From NCBI GenBank assembly GCA_023627715.1, contig JAMAHW010000007.1, positions 62,001 to 126,000 on the forward strand: a stretch of DNA of 64,000 nt, written 5' to 3'. Below the pieces are notes generated by a model. It saw nothing but the letters and a program-made list of their open reading frames with translations, was not told the DNA's origin and searched no databases. A program made the position numbers and the translations under genes. This document shows positions 1 to 13,092 of the stretch, in pieces. The stretch's first letter is position 1; every line of letters starts with the position of its first letter. Source of the DNA: Periconia sp. R9002 (taxonomy: Eukaryota; Ascomycota; Dothideomycetes; Pleosporales; Periconiaceae).

Positions 1-988
1 TGGCTTGTGAATTACGGAGCAACAGAGATGCTTGGTCTTCCATAAACCTTGTCAAGGCAGAATCTGGTCCAGATTGTGGAATGAGGGCAGAAAGACTGCC
101 CTGCCCTCTCAGTTCCTTCTCCATATATTTTGCGTGCTCAGCTAGCGTCCGCCAGTAGAGTTCATTCGTAACAATATTAACAGCGGTTCCGCTGATCTTT
201 GCAGATAATTGGGCATAATCCACCAATTCCGACGACTTGCTAAGCGACAGCATGTGGTGATATCCCGTTTGAGCTTGCGCGTCGATGATAGCCTCTTTGT
301 GTTGAAAAAGCCAAAATGCGATGAGTTTGGCCATAGCTTGCTGAGCGAGCAGAGGAAGAAGCAATGGCTGTCCTACTAAGAGTTGATGCGTTTGTAGATC
401 TCGAAGGAGCCCTGCAGCAATATCCTTGTAGTTCTGGATTAACAATATACCGATACAGGTTTTCGACTCTGGGAAATACCGAAAAGCAAGAGAAAAAAAC
501 CCGATGGCGATGTGGTACGTGAAAGTGCGGGCTGATTTTACGTCCAGGTGTGCAAAGTCTAGAATATTAGGGACAGATTTGTCGAAGACAGCAGATCCAA
601 ATGTTCCGAGGACATTGATAGAGATACCAAGATGATCTAAGGCTGGTTTTGTCAGAAGTAGCACTTCGTTGTATGATCCCCGTGAGCTATATCTGTCCTT
701 CATTGGATCATCTGGTGTCTCTATAACCAATAGATTGATTGCAGGGTTTGCCTGAGCGCTTTCTGCGATTCCTGCTTTGTCTTCCACCCATTCAAGAACC
801 GTAGTCTTTTCCTGGCTTTGCTTGGAAGCGGGTAACTCTTTTCCATCAATCTGGTTTCTTTTGACCTGGAAGGTATAGACGCGCACTCCAGCAAGTGCGG
901 CGATTTTCTCATAATTCTCGTCCAACATATCCTTGAGCTCTCTTTTCTCAATCAGGAGGTGTGGAACATCGGGTAGACGAATAGGTAA
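1..988 (-). CDS. Partial protein, possibly fungal CorA-like membrane protein (C-terminus beyond window)
   Basis: A continuous open frame runs on the minus strand from about 988 to the left edge. The frame opens at a plausible 3' splice site (ATTAG at 993-989), so at least one upstream exon is missing from this model. The roughly 329 residues visible are soluble and helical in character. They include a run HQLLVGQPLLLPLL, a segment with LSAKISGTAVNIV, and a late stretch ALTRFMEDQASLLRNSQA. This order (PLLLP block, TGYH, an L-S-K-I helix, then a 'xQxSLLxNxQ' helix) resembles the cytosolic part of fungal CorA-like Mg2+ transporter-superfamily proteins, whose two membrane helices would lie beyond the window. 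The resemblance is from memory and weak. The absence of stops over about 1 kb makes the coding nature more secure than the family. Confidence 0.5.
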
Positions 989-1508
989 CTAATTTTAGAA
1001 GTGAATGGTTCGTATGTAGATAGTCAGTGTGCATGTATCTTGTTGTTGGGCTACAAGCTTTAATAATCGACTTTCCCAGCCGTGAGGTTGAGCCCGTAGG
1101 CAATAGAGATTGAGTTGAAGATCGTGGCGGCGGCTATGCAAATCGCGCCCAATCATGCAGCTTCGTAATCTGCAGATTGCTGGATGAGACCGGCCAAGAT
1201 CGTATTATCTGGAAAAACAAGTGAGAAGATGATTAGCTCTATGTGCTCAGACTCTGCAACAAAAGCGCCTTACCACTTTTCGGCGTAATAATTCCCCTCG
1301 TATCACTGTTTTCAATACCATACCATGCTTGTACATGTGCCTACAAGGGACTAAAATGCCACTGCTTCTGCCCTATGAAGTGAGAAATTGTACAATTTCA
1401 TCGCATATTGATGTTATTCGCGATACCAACACAGTTAAATAAACACAAAGACGTCCTCCGCGGATGTACACATAGGTATATGTTTAATTCAATGCCTTCA
1501 AGTCCCAC
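989..1508. other. Intergenic, with a short degraded-looking membrane fragment
   Basis: This stretch separates the left-edge gene from PUS4. On the minus strand about 1063-1330 reads as a weak two-exon fragment that ends in a hydrophobic run (AICIAAATIF) and a stop near 1061, with an internal TGA at the place where a Trp would fit. It may be a relic of a transporter C-terminus. Nothing else is supportable here. Confidence 0.3.
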
Positions 1509-2940
1509 TCAACCCGCAATAGAGCGTTCCTCCCCTACCGACCCTTCATCCTCCGCACCCACATCAACATTCCGTCCCCGATTCTTCCTCGACAACTTCC
1601 CTTTAACTTTACCCCCCTGCTGTAAAATTCTCTCCTTCTTCGTCCCCGCTAACCACTCCCCGCGAAACCTTTGCCTCACGACATCTCTATTCTTACCCTT
1701 CCTTCCGGGCCCTCTAACTGTATTATCACGCAAAGGGTTCTGTGCCATCCACGTGAGCAACGTATTGCTTAATTGAGCGGACCACTCGGATTCGTCGTGC
1801 GTAGTCAGAGTGTCGTAGGGGATGGTCGGGATGGTGGGAGGTGAAGGTGTGGTGCCCATGCTAGGAGTGGTGATGTTATCGTCGAGTTGGTGTGAAGAAG
1901 AAGAAGAAGAATGGGAGGGAGGAGTGTAATAGTCTGCCTGTCGAGAGCGGTGTAAAGATGCCATCGTCCCGACGCTCCCGCATGCGATGCCTAGATCCTG
2001 CGCGAAGCTGCGGACGTAGAAGCCCGAGGAGACGGTGAGGCGGATCTTCGCTGCTGGGAGGGAAGACGTCGCTGTCTGAGTGGTATTGCTGGTTTCTCGC
2101 TTCTCATTTCCTTCCTGTTGATCCGGAGAAGGATAATGAATACCGTGGGTGCCAGGGGGCATGAACTCGAGCAATTCGCACTCATGCACTGTGACTTCTC
2201 TATCAACGAGATCCCGGGGCAATTCTTTCCCCTGCCTGGCATATTCGACAGCCTTTACACCATCGACTTTGAGCCCAGAGTAGATAGGGGGTACTTGTCT
2301 GAAAGTCCCTGTGAATGATGTGGAAAGTTGATTTCTTATTAACTCGGGCGTGATGTGTGTGGTTGGGGCCTTCGCTACTTCGTCGCCTTGAATGTCGTAA
2401 GTTGTAGTGGAGAGACCGAATAACACGACCGTCTCGTAAGTCTTGGTCGAATCGAGATACTTTGAAAGGTGTTTCGTGCCCCGTCCGATCCCTACGATGA
2501 GTACGCCCGAGGCCATGGGATCTAATGTACCCCCGTGACCTAGCTTGAAAAATCTTCCGTCACGCTCTTCATCTTTAAGCTTTTGACCTGAAGGTTGGTG
2601 GGATTCTTGCTCGGCGCGCTTGCGCCGTGTGTCGCGTAGTAAAGGTGCAAAGATAGTGGAGGAGGCGAAAATGGACTGTAAGTCTAGTAGAATTTGGGGC
2701 GTAGTTTTCGTGGTAGGTTTGGATATTGCTGCGTTTTAAAATGTTAGCTCATTGAGATACGTGCATTTTTTACTATGTCGTTCAGCTACATAGAGTCGTT
2801 CGAGACGCCATACCAAATACGCCTTCGAGAATAGACTCTGTCGACATGGTACCCGCATTCATGCATATTGTTCGAGCAGTCTTCTCAACATGGTCTCCAA
2901 GATCATTGTCGACTTGCGCCATTCCTTCGAGGTTCGCCAT
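1509..2940 (-). CDS. PUS4: tRNA pseudouridine(55) synthase, TruB/Pus4 family
   Basis: Pus4 isomerises uridine-55 in the T-loop of cytosolic and mitochondrial tRNAs. The model has two exons, 2940-2814 and 2728-1509, giving 448 residues. The intron has donor GTATGG and an acceptor ending GCAG, and it joins a split Ala codon so that the conserved start of the fold reads EGVFAISKP. The TruB signature KLGHGGTLDPMASGVL lies at about 104-118, with catalytic Asp112. It is followed by KTYETVVLFGLSTTTYD and the QVPPIYSGLKVDG loop, both standard TruB elements. The ATG at 2940 is used; another ATG 26 codons later is also possible. The C-terminal 100 residues are low complexity and basic (GRKGKNR), as in other fungal Pus4 proteins. 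An insert of Ser/Thr/Pro residues follows the HRSRQADYYTPP segment. The family is certain; the N-terminus is less so. Confidence 0.9.
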
Positions 2941-3346
2941 GTGTCTTCATTCGTAAGTGCCCTGCTTGAAAGTGTGGGCGTCGAAGCTCACGTTTGCAGT
3001 CTGCGGATAAATTTCAGATTATCAGCACCAATGCGAGACACTTCACTATGACCAAAAGCGGTAATTCGATAGGCGCGAAGTCAATCAGCCTCTCACAAGC
3101 TGCTTGAGCATTTTGGCCGCTGTGTGATTCTTTTTGATTATTCCCTAAAATTTTGTCATAATGTTGAACGTCGCCAGTTCGGCGCTCCGATACATCTCCG
3201 ACCACACAAAAGGCAATCTTGGCGCCTATTTGACGTAAATGCACAGTCTCCAACATGTCTCATAACATTATTTGCTCTTGGTAGAATTACTGGATGGCAA
3301 TACTGAACTAGCTATACAGAATCCTTGAAACAGCCGCTTCAGCTGA
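2941..3346. other. Short intergenic region between CWF19 and PUS4
   Basis: Both flanking genes are on the minus strand, so this holds the CWF19 3' end and the PUS4 promoter. An 80-codon minus ORF (3014-3256) has no recognisable motif. I see no other element. Confidence 0.5.
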
Positions 3347-5645
3347 TCATGCATCAGTTAGCATTTTCGTCCAATCGTGCTTCCTCCACCCTTTCCGCCA
3401 TCCTTCCACCCTTCTGTCGTTTTTCACCCATCTTCCCTGCCTCTTCACCACCTGAGGATCCGCATCTAGCATCCCACCTAGCACCTCTCTAGCAAACAAA
3501 TCACTCCTTGGCCACCTCCTCTCATCTTCCACAATATGGCCCATGCCGCCATCGAGCTCAAACCAAACGTGAAAATATGGCATTTCTTTGGCTAAATTTC
3601 TGCGGAATGCAGCTTTTCCGTGTCCGTTGCGCGATGCCTTCAGCGTATCAATAATGGGTTTGTGCTGGGACCACTCGCTGTCGGAAGAGAGGATTGCCTC
3701 GCGGAAAAATGCAGGTGCCGTCTCGCCTAGTTCAAAAGGAATTGGGACGGCATTCATAGCAGCATGTAGCTTGCGGCCGGGATTGGCGGCATTCTCATAG
3801 AAAATGACGTCGCGGCCTTGCTCGTGATACATGCGCATCAAACACTTCATGAAATTGCGGATCTCCTCCCACTCATCATCATCGCATTCAAGGAGGTTGG
3901 ATCGATGTTGAATCGGGACGATAACAGCGCCGCCGTCACTAATTTCCGGTTCAGTGGGAAGAGTTAGAAACACACGTGTGGCGAGGGATACTATAGGAGC
4001 TATGGGCGGCTGTGGAGGGGACTTGTCTTCGTGGTGGCAGAGTGGGCAGCTGTCAAGAATGCGATTGGTACGCTGATATTCTGATATTGCGGTATTGCGG
4101 AGGTTGACAGTCGACTTTGGAGCTCGCGTAGCAAGCTTTGTAGCGTTCTCATCCAGATAATCCAAGTCGTTCTACAACCACAGTCAGTAAAAAGCATAAC
4201 GGTACAGAAGAGTCACTCACGTCGAACTTGGAGTCTTTGGCAATTTTCTCGGCCAACAGCCTGCCTTCGCCGCCCGCTTGCCCCTTGGTTCGCCTTTCTT
4301 GCCTGACCATATCTTCAATGCTCATATCGTCATTCTCCACCACCAGGCCACGTTCCCTCCCTCTCTTGTTGGTTAACGCTTTGACCTCCCCCTCCCTGCC
4401 ACCTGCGAGCATGCGATTGTCCATGGCATTGAGGATTACAACATCTGAATCCCTACCACCGACTCCACCAGCCAGAGCAGCATTGTATTCTGCCTCAAGA
4501 TCGGCCGCATTTGCGGCACCCTTCATCTTTGCTTTCATCATCTGCGCTTTGAGCTTGTTCAATGCTGTCTGACTAAGCTTGACCGTTTCAAAGGTTGGCT
4601 GCGGATTTGGCACAATTTCGCCTTGTGGCAAGTCCTCTGGTGGCTCTGGCTCTCGGTGGGGCCTGTGAATACCAGCTTTCAGCCTCCTCTCCTCGTAGAG
4701 TTCCCCAGAAGGTTTAAGTTTGCCAACATAAGCCTGGCCGTACGTCTTCATCCGATCCACCTCAATCTCTTCCTCTCGTGCATCGTCGAAATCACGGAGA
4801 CTTCCGTACTTTTCAAGTGCAACTTCGTCAATCGGTCGATTTTCTTCCTCGGCAATGCGGTACACTCCTTTCAGTTTCGTCATGCGCCACTGTGAACCCG
4901 AGTCGCCGAATGTATATGGCACATCACGCTGAACAGGCTCTTCTTCGATCCTTTCGTCGCTCTTAGGTACGTCTTTTAGATGTTGGTTCAGTTCAGCCTT
5001 GTGCACCAACAGCTTGTGCTGCGTCTCAGCTGAAGCGCTGACCCACTGGCCTTTTGGCTCATTGTCCTTCTTTTTCCGCTGCACATAGTCTACATCCATG
5101 GAGGAAGGTGCCTTCATCCAATCATCGCGTTCGAGATTTGCGTCCGCTGCTTCTTCGAGCTGATGGTCTAGAAAATCGTCATTTGGCGGCATGTAATCTT
5201 TCTCCATGAGCGCGTCGTCCGATGCAGAGTCCTCCTCCACGAGATCATGCTTTGATTTGCGCTTTTTCGTCAAACGGTCCTCATCATCACTGGATGCTTG
5301 AGACGGACTCCGTCTGTGCCTGTGTTTCCTCGATGCTCGATCTTCATCGTCTTTGTCGTGGCGTTCCCGTTCTCGTCGCTTCCGGCGAGCGCGTTCTTCG
5401 GAGGTTTCTCGATGGGTACGCGAGCGTTTGTGCGCATGTCTTTCGTCCCTTTCATCGTGCCGGTGGTGTCGTGATGAGTGACCGTGTCTATGGCGATGTT
5501 CCCTATCTTTATCCTGATGACCGTTAGCAACGTTAACGCGAAATCATACTCTAATATATACCTTTGATCGGTGGTGTTTATCCCGGCTGCGATCTTCCTT
5601 TGCATTGGCCGCGGCCAACTCTCTCTCAAAATCCTCGAGACCCAT
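3347..5645 (-). CDS. cwf19: Cwf19-like spliceosome-associated protein
   Basis: Cwf19/CWF19L2 (yeast relative Drn1) binds late or intron-lariat spliceosomes and works with the debranching enzyme. Three exons, 5645-5562, 5513-4221 and 4171-3347, give 733 residues. Intron 1 is 48 nt with branch-like GCTAAC, and intron 2 is 49 nt with donor GTGAGT. The first 110 residues form a charged tail rich in RD/RS/HRH. The middle holds conserved Cwf19 blocks (MKTYGQAYVGKL, DNRMLAGGREGEVKALTN, MSIEDMVRQERRTK). The last exon carries the paired CwfJ C-terminal domains: CPLCHHE zinc-type motif, IVPIQHRSNLLECDDDEW, and a HIT-like YFHVWFELDGGMGHIVED. The gene is divergent from GPN1 across 237 bp. Confidence 0.93.
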
Positions 5646-5882
5646 GGTATCAAGGGTGGATCTCTTGTCGCAAAGTTAGAGTAGTAGTCGCGGTTGGCGG
5701 TCGGAGAGTTTCTAAATCGCGAATGGGCCCGTGCTCCTTGACATCACCGACACGCCGATCCCTGCCCCGCCAAAGAATTTCTAGAAAACGTTCATTCCCC
5801 TGCACAACAACAATTACAGACACCTCGCTCTTCCGAGATCTCAGCCTGCCACCACGCTCTCTCATTCCCATACCTGGCCACC
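5646..5882. promoter_or_regulatory. Bidirectional promoter, CWF19 / GPN1
   Basis: The two start codons lie 237 bp apart on opposite strands, so the upstream controls of both housekeeping genes must overlap here. The GPN1 start sits in a good Kozak context (CCACCATGTC). No specific factor site stands out. Confidence 0.6.
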
Positions 5883-7175
5883 ATGTCGGACTCGCCTGTT
5901 GCCATCGTATGCGTCGGCATGGCCGGTTCCGGCAAGACGACCTTTATGCAACGTCTGGTCTCTCATCTCTACACGCACCCTGATCCCACCGCAACTGAAC
6001 CCTCGGTCTCGAAGACACCACCTGCACCACCCTACATCCTTAATCTCGATCCAGCCGTGCACCATGTGCCATTCACCCCCAATATCGATATTCGCGACTC
6101 GGTCAACTATAAGGAAGTCATGAAGCAGTTCAACTTGGGGCCAAACGGCGGCATTCTCACCAGCTTGAACTTGTTCAGCACGAAAATTGATCAGGTTCTA
6201 GGCTTATTGGAAAAGCGCACACAGCCGCAACCGCCTGCTCCCGCTCCCGAACCGTCTACAGTAGAGTTTATGACAAATCAGGGCAAGAGTGCACCCCCTC
6301 CACAACAGCCACAGCCAGTGAAACACATTCTTGTAGACACACCTGGTCAGATTGAGGTGTTTGTCTGGTCCGCTAGCGGCGAGATTCTACTCAGCAGTCT
6401 CGCAAGTACTTTCCCCACCGTGATCGCCTACGTAATCGATACTCCACGCACCACTAGCACCTCTACCTTCATGTCCAACATGCTTTATGCGTGCTCCATT
6501 CTATACAAGACCAAGCTTCCCATGATCCTTGTTTTCAACAAGACAGACGCCCAAGATGCCGAGTTTGCAAAGGAATGGATGACCGATTTCGAGGCCTTCC
6601 AGGCGGCCCTCAAGAACGAAGAGGAAGGCGGGAGTTTCGGTGGTGAGGGGAGTGCTGTGGGTGGTGGAAGCGGTTACATGGGCAGCCTATTAAACAGCAT
6701 GTCTCTTGTATTGGAAGAATTCTACAAGCACTTGAGTGTGGTAGGGGTAAGTGCTATGACAGGAGATGGCATGTCCGAGTTCTTCGCCGGTGTCGCAGAG
6801 AAGAAAGCCGAGTTTGAGCGCGATTACAAACCCGAACTGGACCGCCGCCGCGCCCAGCGCGAAAAGGAGAAGCTTGAGCATCGCCAACGCGAGCTCGACA
6901 AGCTAATGAAGGATATGAATGTTGCATCTTCGTCGACAAAGGCAGGCAAGCAGCGCGCAAAGGATGGGCCGGAAACAGTGAGCGACGCCGAGAACGACGA
7001 CGAAGACGACGACATGCAGCTTGACGACGACGATTACGACTCACAAGAGGACGACAGAGACTATGAGGGGCCGGAGAACAATGATTCGTTAGCACAGCGG
7101 TACATGGAAGCCTCGAAAATTTCAGAAGGCGATATGAGCTTCGCGCGCTATGTGCAACGTTCCAATATCGGCTGA
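5883..7175 (+). CDS. GPN1: GPN-loop GTPase 1 (Npa3/XAB1)
   Basis: Gpn1 is an essential GTPase that helps RNA polymerase II assemble and enter the nucleus, acting as a dimer with another GPN paralogue. It is an intron-less ORF of 430 residues. The P-loop GMAGSGKT is at 12-19, the family-defining GPN in [15 protein letters not shown] at 86-88, the switch/Walker B DTPGQIE at 152-158, and the guanine-specificity NKTD at 219-222. A Pro/Gln-rich loop of about 30 residues (113-146) interrupts the core before KHILVDTPG. The C-terminus has a coiled-coil-like basic helix ([17 protein letters not shown]) followed by a strongly acidic tail, as usual for Gpn1. Length and motifs agree with the family throughout. 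Confidence 0.96.
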   Translation: MSDSPVAIVCVGMAGSGKTTFMQRLVSHLYTHPDPTATEPSVSKTPPAPPYILNLDPAVHHVPFTPNIDIRDSVNYKEVMKQFNLGPNGGILTSLNLFSTKIDQVLGLLEKRTQPQPPAPAPEPSTVEFMTNQGKSAPPPQQPQPVKHILVDTPGQIEVFVWSASGEILLSSLASTFPTVIAYVIDTPRTTSTSTFMSNMLYACSILYKTKLPMILVFNKTDAQDAEFAKEWMTDFEAFQAALKNEEEGGSFGGEGSAVGGGSGYMGSLLNSMSLVLEEFYKHLSVVGVSAMTGDGMSEFFAGVAEKKAEFERDYKPELDRRRAQREKEKLEHRQRELDKLMKDMNVASSSTKAGKQRAKDGPETVSDAENDDEDDDMQLDDDDYDSQEDDRDYEGPENNDSLAQRYMEASKISEGDMSFARYVQRSNIG

Positions 7176-9901
7176 GCAGATGCCATTATGGGCCCACACC
7201 TGCGGTGTAACTGCCCAACCGCCTCATGTCAAACTACACGAGGTGAGAGTCACCTCAGAATCAAGTCTGTTGGGGTGCAATACGCCAGATGCAGGGAAAA
7301 ACAGACACGCCACTCAGAAGCAGATTTGACCTTTTTTGCTTTTTTAAGTGTTCAGGCTCAAAGTGGGGGATTTTGCGCATTTGCGAGCCGACGTTTTTCC
7401 CATGTTCATGTAACACTACACAAGTAGCTGAACCCAGTTTGTGTCTCCGGCATGTCACAGGAGACGAGCATGGCAATTGTTGGACCCCGAAAAAGAAGAG
7501 CACGACACAAAATTGGACTGGACGAGGGTCTTACTGCAGGGATGCTTTGTTGCTTAAATTCAACCGAGTCAAAAAGTTTGGAACATTCATATCGTCTTAC
7601 CCTTCATCCCCCATGCAGCGAAACAAAGCGTAACTACAGATAGATGTCTCTCAGTCCCTTGCGCAGCGGTTACAACTGTGAGAGTGTTCCAAAAAAAAGA
7701 ATCAATCATATGGCTTACCACCTTCCTCTTTGTAATCATAAATGTGGACGTTCCACTCATTTCCCATGGGGTCCTGTGGAGTCATATGTGCAAGCCACGA
7801 AAAAAGAACATCTCCTTACCCAAAAACGAAATAAAGAGGCGAGACATCAGACCATATTGAAAACAAAACAGTCCACCCTCATCGTCGTTCCCGCTCGCCA
7901 ATCTACTTTTCCTCGTTCACCGTTTGTCGTCCCCCGTAGACGCTTTCAACTCAGCAGTCCAACAGCTGCATATTGTGTGACACCGAGCGGCATGGCTTTT
8001 CTTGTGTCTATCTAGACACAGGCGCGCGCCAGGGATGAAGACCCTGGTTGCTTTGACACATATCCGCACCTTTTGTCCTCGTCTCCAATGCAAAGCAAGG
8101 GTGCAATCGAAGATAACGGGGAGAGGTGGGTTCAATGCTGTGGGACTGCTTGTGCAGTGGCACCCAGGTGAGGAAATTGCCCACAATCGTAACACTTACC
8201 ACTCTACATACAACGCTTCGAGGGTTTCTTCCCCCTAAAGTTATAGTCTTTTTAATAGTAGATAGAATACTGGGATAGGATAGTGTTTCTACAGTTTTGA
8301 TTTTTGTTTTATAATATAGCTATATGTAGTATTACCTCAGCCCAAATGTTTGTGAGTACGGGATATATTGACACCCGTGTGAGTGGAAAGCAGGTGAGTA
8401 TAAGATAGTGATAAAGCCGAGGTTACAGATGTTGTATGGATACTGTGGTGGGATGTAGTACTGCAGTCGGCGGTGTGCGTGTGTAAGCATGGGTGTTGCA
8501 GATGCATGTGGGGATAGAGGCGGCGTTGTTGAGATGTTGTACGTATGCATGTACGGTATACTGACAGCACTGGCTTTGGAGTCTGCTGTCCGGTCCTTTC
8601 GCGACTGTCTGTTTTTTCTCGTCCTTTGCATGGTGGGGGCGCACTAAATGCTTCATTTACCGCACAGCATCTTCAACAACTCCCTCGTAAGACTTGCTTT
8701 CTCACCCGTGTGTGTGCAGTGCAATCTCAATACATCCGCCTCACTCACACCCAAAACCCCAACAACCCTCGGAAATGATAACTCCAAAACACCCAAATAT
8801 GCACATTTACCACCAGCCAGTCAGCAAGTCAGTCCTTCACGTCTCGAGCACGACATCGAAACGACAAACAAACTCCAATCCCTCCTCCTCCCCCCCACAC
8901 GCCAATTCCTGTACCTATACACGACAGACAAGACCCTAGATCTACCTACCTATCATGCCGATTCCCGGTGGGGGCACGAAGAGGACGGGGGGAAAGGACG
9001 GAAAAGCATCGACGATGCGTCCATCCCGTTCACGTTCAACCACAACAATAGGTAGGGGTTGTCTACCGAGGCGTTACTAGTGAGGAGGTACAGCATGTGT
9101 TATGTTCCCATGTACTCAAGCGCTTTTTTTCGCACCTCATTTCACCTAACGTGCCCCTTTAGTTCCTCTTAATTTGTTTATTTAGGGGGATAGTAAGTGA
9201 AAAACCTCAACCTTTACTTCTCCCTGATATGACCCTACCTACCTACCCCAGAATAAACAAATCAACAACCCATCACTCTAACCACCATCAGACATGCGTA
9301 CCAATCATCTCGTCTCTCCCACCCCAGCACCCCTTCAAACCTTAAATACTCGCACGTCATGCCGCGTGCCGTCGCACTGCCGACGCCACCTGCTGTCACA
9401 ACCGCGCGTCGCGGCGTCGGTGCACAAAACGATGTACAAGGGACGAGAAGTACGTCGGTTGAATGAAGGGCGTGGATCAGGAGTCCGTACGTACAGCAGC
9501 ACTGTGTATTCCTGTCATTGTCTGCATACGTACATACGCAGCGTGTGTGCGTGGGATAAATGTTGTGCTTGTACTTCATGCATGCATGGAGGGTGCAGAT
9601 GGGCTTGCTGGGATCGAGAGGGTTCCTTGTTGGAAAGTCGCGTTAAGATGTTCGTTAAACATATGGGATGGAAAGTACATAGTTAAGTGGTTACTCAGAG
9701 GAAAGGAAGTACAGCACGACAGCACGACACAAACGCCGAGAAATCGCTGCGGTGGGAGGTAAAGTAAACCAATGAGTAGGTACATACGAGAAACGGGCGT
9801 AGGGCTTCGTTAGTTTTGATACCCCAATCCATTCTATCTAAGTAAACAAGTACCCCGAAGTACCTGCCTCAAACCCAAAGAACGGCACACAATCCCAAAA
9901 C

Positions 9902-9930
9902 CCATCCATCCATCCATCCATCATCCATCT
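9902..9930. repeat. CCAT microsatellite
   Basis: About five tandem CCAT units, with one broken unit (ATCATC) near the end, in the intergenic desert. Confidence 0.85.
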
Positions 9931-10570
9931 ATTTAACTAGCGCGCGTATATACACGCATGGTTTGATGAGCAGAGCAGGGCAGGGCAGGGCACGCAAAGA
10001 CAAAAAGTACGTAATATATAAACTTTACCGCATGCTTAACTATCAGGGTAAATAAGCTTTCCCCCACCGTTCTGCTGCTCCGAGGAGAAACTGAGAGGGT
10101 TGAGGTTGGGGAAGGCGCGATAGGGTTTATTGAGGGGGGGAAGGGGTTTGATTGTTATTCTCGGCGGCGGTGGTGGTGGTGCATCGGAGGGTGGGAGAGT
10201 CTCGGAGGATGGTGAATGGTAAATGGGTTGCTGTGAGGGAGGTGGTTTACGTATGTGTGCTTTTTTCCCTTTGTTTTGGTTTTTTGGTTTGCTGGTGTTG
10301 AGTCGATGGATGGATGGGTTGGAGTGCTTCGAGGAGGTATGTACGTGTGTAAACATCTCCATCTAACCCCTTTTCACAGTACATCAAGGTCAAAAGGAAC
10401 TCAAAGCAGCGGCAAGGTACATACTCAGCATACAAATAAACTGATCCGATCTCTTACCACCTTCCCCACGACTCCAACGAGGCGAAAAGAGGAAAAAACA
10501 AAGGAAAAAAAGGGGACTCCTCCCCGCAAACCAACCGACAACCTCCCTCCCTCCGTACCTTCCTGTGCAA

Positions 10571-10588
10571 CAAACAAACAAACAAACA
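10571..10588. repeat. AAAC microsatellite
   Basis: Four or more tandem AAAC units in the desert 3' of the C2H2 regulator gene. Confidence 0.85.
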
Positions 10589-13092
10589 ACCCCAAAGCCC
10601 CCCTCTTCCTTCCTTCCCATCACGCAAGGTACAAAAAACGGGAGCGTAGTAGCCACCCATCCTCTCCCTCAAACAAACCCACACAGCCGGAAAAGCAAAG
10701 CAGTCTACACATCAATCTCCCTTAAGCTAACTATCTATTCAATGCTGGATGTCTACATCCACATTCTAAATTTGGACCCCTAGACCGCGCAGACGTTACA
10801 TGGAGGTGATTCGGGTTGTTGGGATGGGATAGGGTGCATGCATGCATGCTTTTGAATCAATCAATCTGTCATCCTGACTTGCACTGTTCTGCTGTGACGA
10901 CCTCCTCAATTACCTACCCATCCATTCATATATACCTGGGTACTTAGGTACTTATTCAACGTTTACCTACTTGTCCCAGAAAAAAAAGACTTCATAGCTT
11001 ACCTTACGTGTTGTGTTGTGTGATTTAATGCATACATATCGCTTAGCCTACCTCTCGCTCTCTACATACGCTTAGTGGTAAACGGTATGTAAACTAAAAA
11101 CAAAAGGACATCTTGTGTATATGTAATTAGCTGAGAACTTTTCTTTTCCCCCGGCGAAAACAGACGTCAATGTCTCGACTTAGGTAGGTACATGTACTTA
11201 TATACCTATGTAGTGTAGGGTAGCACGAAAAACCCAGGATCCCACCTCGAGAAAAACTCGTTTTGCATAACTTTAATGTATGTATAAAGGGATAGATGTT
11301 GTTTGAACGCATGACATTTTCACATGTACAGCTCCATTTTATCCTCATCAGGGCAGCCCTGGCAAGGTAGGGTAGAAACGCTAAAAAAAGGAAAGCAATA
11401 ACTGGTGCAATCTTATAGACTTTTTGCGTCTGAATCAGAGAGGGAAAAAAAGACTCGTTCGTGTAGCTAAGTACCAACCTAGGTAAGTAGTCCAAGGGAA
11501 TGGCCACACATACATCGGTCAGTCGTTTCGAAACAACATGATCAAATCCTAGCATTTGCTAGAGATTCTTGATCGGTGGAGGAGGAGGAAGAAGAAGAAG
11601 AGAAAGGTGAGATGAACGCTTTCTACATACCTTTCTCCCGGACAGGGGAGGGAAGCTTGTCAACTTTTACAACACGAATCCCCAACCCGTCAAACACACG
11701 ATCTGCAACGCAGGAGAGAGAACCTCGTACACGCCCTACACGCCCTACATCCACCCCCGCCCTTCTCCTTCTCCAAATGTCAAATCCGTAAACTCCGCGG
11801 TAAATGTACGTACGTAGCACAAGCACACTACGCCGTACCCACCGTGCACCGAAACCCCTGCATATCTCCTCAACGGGGAACGAAAAAAATGAGGCATGAT
11901 GTTGAGGCGTTGAGAGGCCTTGAAGGGACAGGGGATTAGGTTTAAATTTTTCGTTGGTTGCTATATGTGTTATGTAGGTACGGAATCATTGATGTTGGGA
12001 TAGTATTGATTGGATGGGTTGTCGCAGGAAAGGAGTTCCGACCAGTAGGATAAGAGAGGGTTGGGGGAAGGGGAAGGGGATGGAGGAGTTAATGGGTAAG
12101 AAGTACCCATTTGATGTAATGTGTACGTTAGAAGTGGTTCGATGTGACATCTCAGGGTTCCGAGGTTGTTGGGATTTGTCACGTGATCTACTCGACGGGG
12201 GAAACCTCAAGGGAACCTCGCATAGCAACCAGATTCATGTCTGGTTGTTGCGCTCAGGGCGGTGCACACACAACGCGGAAACATTTCATACGCCACACAA
12301 GCCACTCGAAGGAAAAAAAGGGTTTCACGGGAAATGCAACAGTGGGCAATGCCGGTTGAGAATTTGCTTTTTGTATTTTTTTGGGAAAAGCACAAAGCAC
12401 AGAGCATGTGCTCGGAGGGTATCTGCTGAAGAAAAGAAAAGAGTCCTCCTCGCGTCCGCTCCCTTCCCTTTCTTGCTGCTGCTGCCGCCGCCAGCCAGTT
12501 GTATCCGCTTCCACCAACCAACCCATCACACCACCTCTCTCCTCTTGCCGGCCAAAATAACCCATGAAAACAAAAAGTATATATACGAAGAAAACGACCA
12601 AAAAATGGACGATCAAAAACCAGAAGAAGCAGAAAAAAAATTGTTGCACCTTGAGCAAGGGCGGGTATCCGTGTTTTGCCCTAGAATCCTGGGGAACTCT
12701 TGACCTCCCGTCTGAAAGCTGACCTGATGTAACCCGAAACCTGACCGACTCTCACCTGGGCTGACCGGGCAAAATTACCCGTGGCTGCCTTGGGAAAACC
12801 GACAGCCCGATCGCCCAGAAAAAAATTGTAGAAAACGAAAACCGAAAAGAGGACCGAAGTCGTGCCGACCGTTTCAAAGTGTACATGGAGAAGATGGAGA
12901 GAGAAAAAGGAAGATGAGGAGGAAAAGCGTCGCTAAGACACCCAATGTACGGCAGAGGCTCCTGGCGCTGCCCCGAGAACGCCATTTTTGAAATTCATAG
13001 CCTTGACGGCATGCGTCTATTATGTAGCGTGGACTTTTAGATATGCCCGACCACAAGGTGAAGGAAAAGGCGAAATTAATGGAGATGAAAAT

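Larger units (their letters stand above)
7176..13092. other. Gene desert 3' of the C2H2 regulator gene
   Basis: Nearly 6 kb has no ORF with recognisable protein character: the ORFs present are short, overlap on both strands and are of biased composition. The stretch holds simple repeats: CCAT units around 9902-9930, GGGCA units near 9975-9992, AAAC units at about 10571-10588, GCATGC runs near 10837-10850, and many TACCTACCTA-type motifs (for example 11184-11215). It must contain the GPN1 3' end and the C2H2 gene's 3' end. Non-coding transcripts or long regulatory regions are possible but cannot be shown here. Confidence 0.5.

Noticed and set aside
1063..1330. Possible transporter C-terminus on the minus strand
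   Set aside because: Only one short hydrophobic run, an internal TGA and no family motif; kept only as a note in the intergenic entry.
3014..3256. 80-codon minus ORF upstream of PUS4
   Set aside because: No motif, lies in the expected PUS4 5' region, unremarkable composition.
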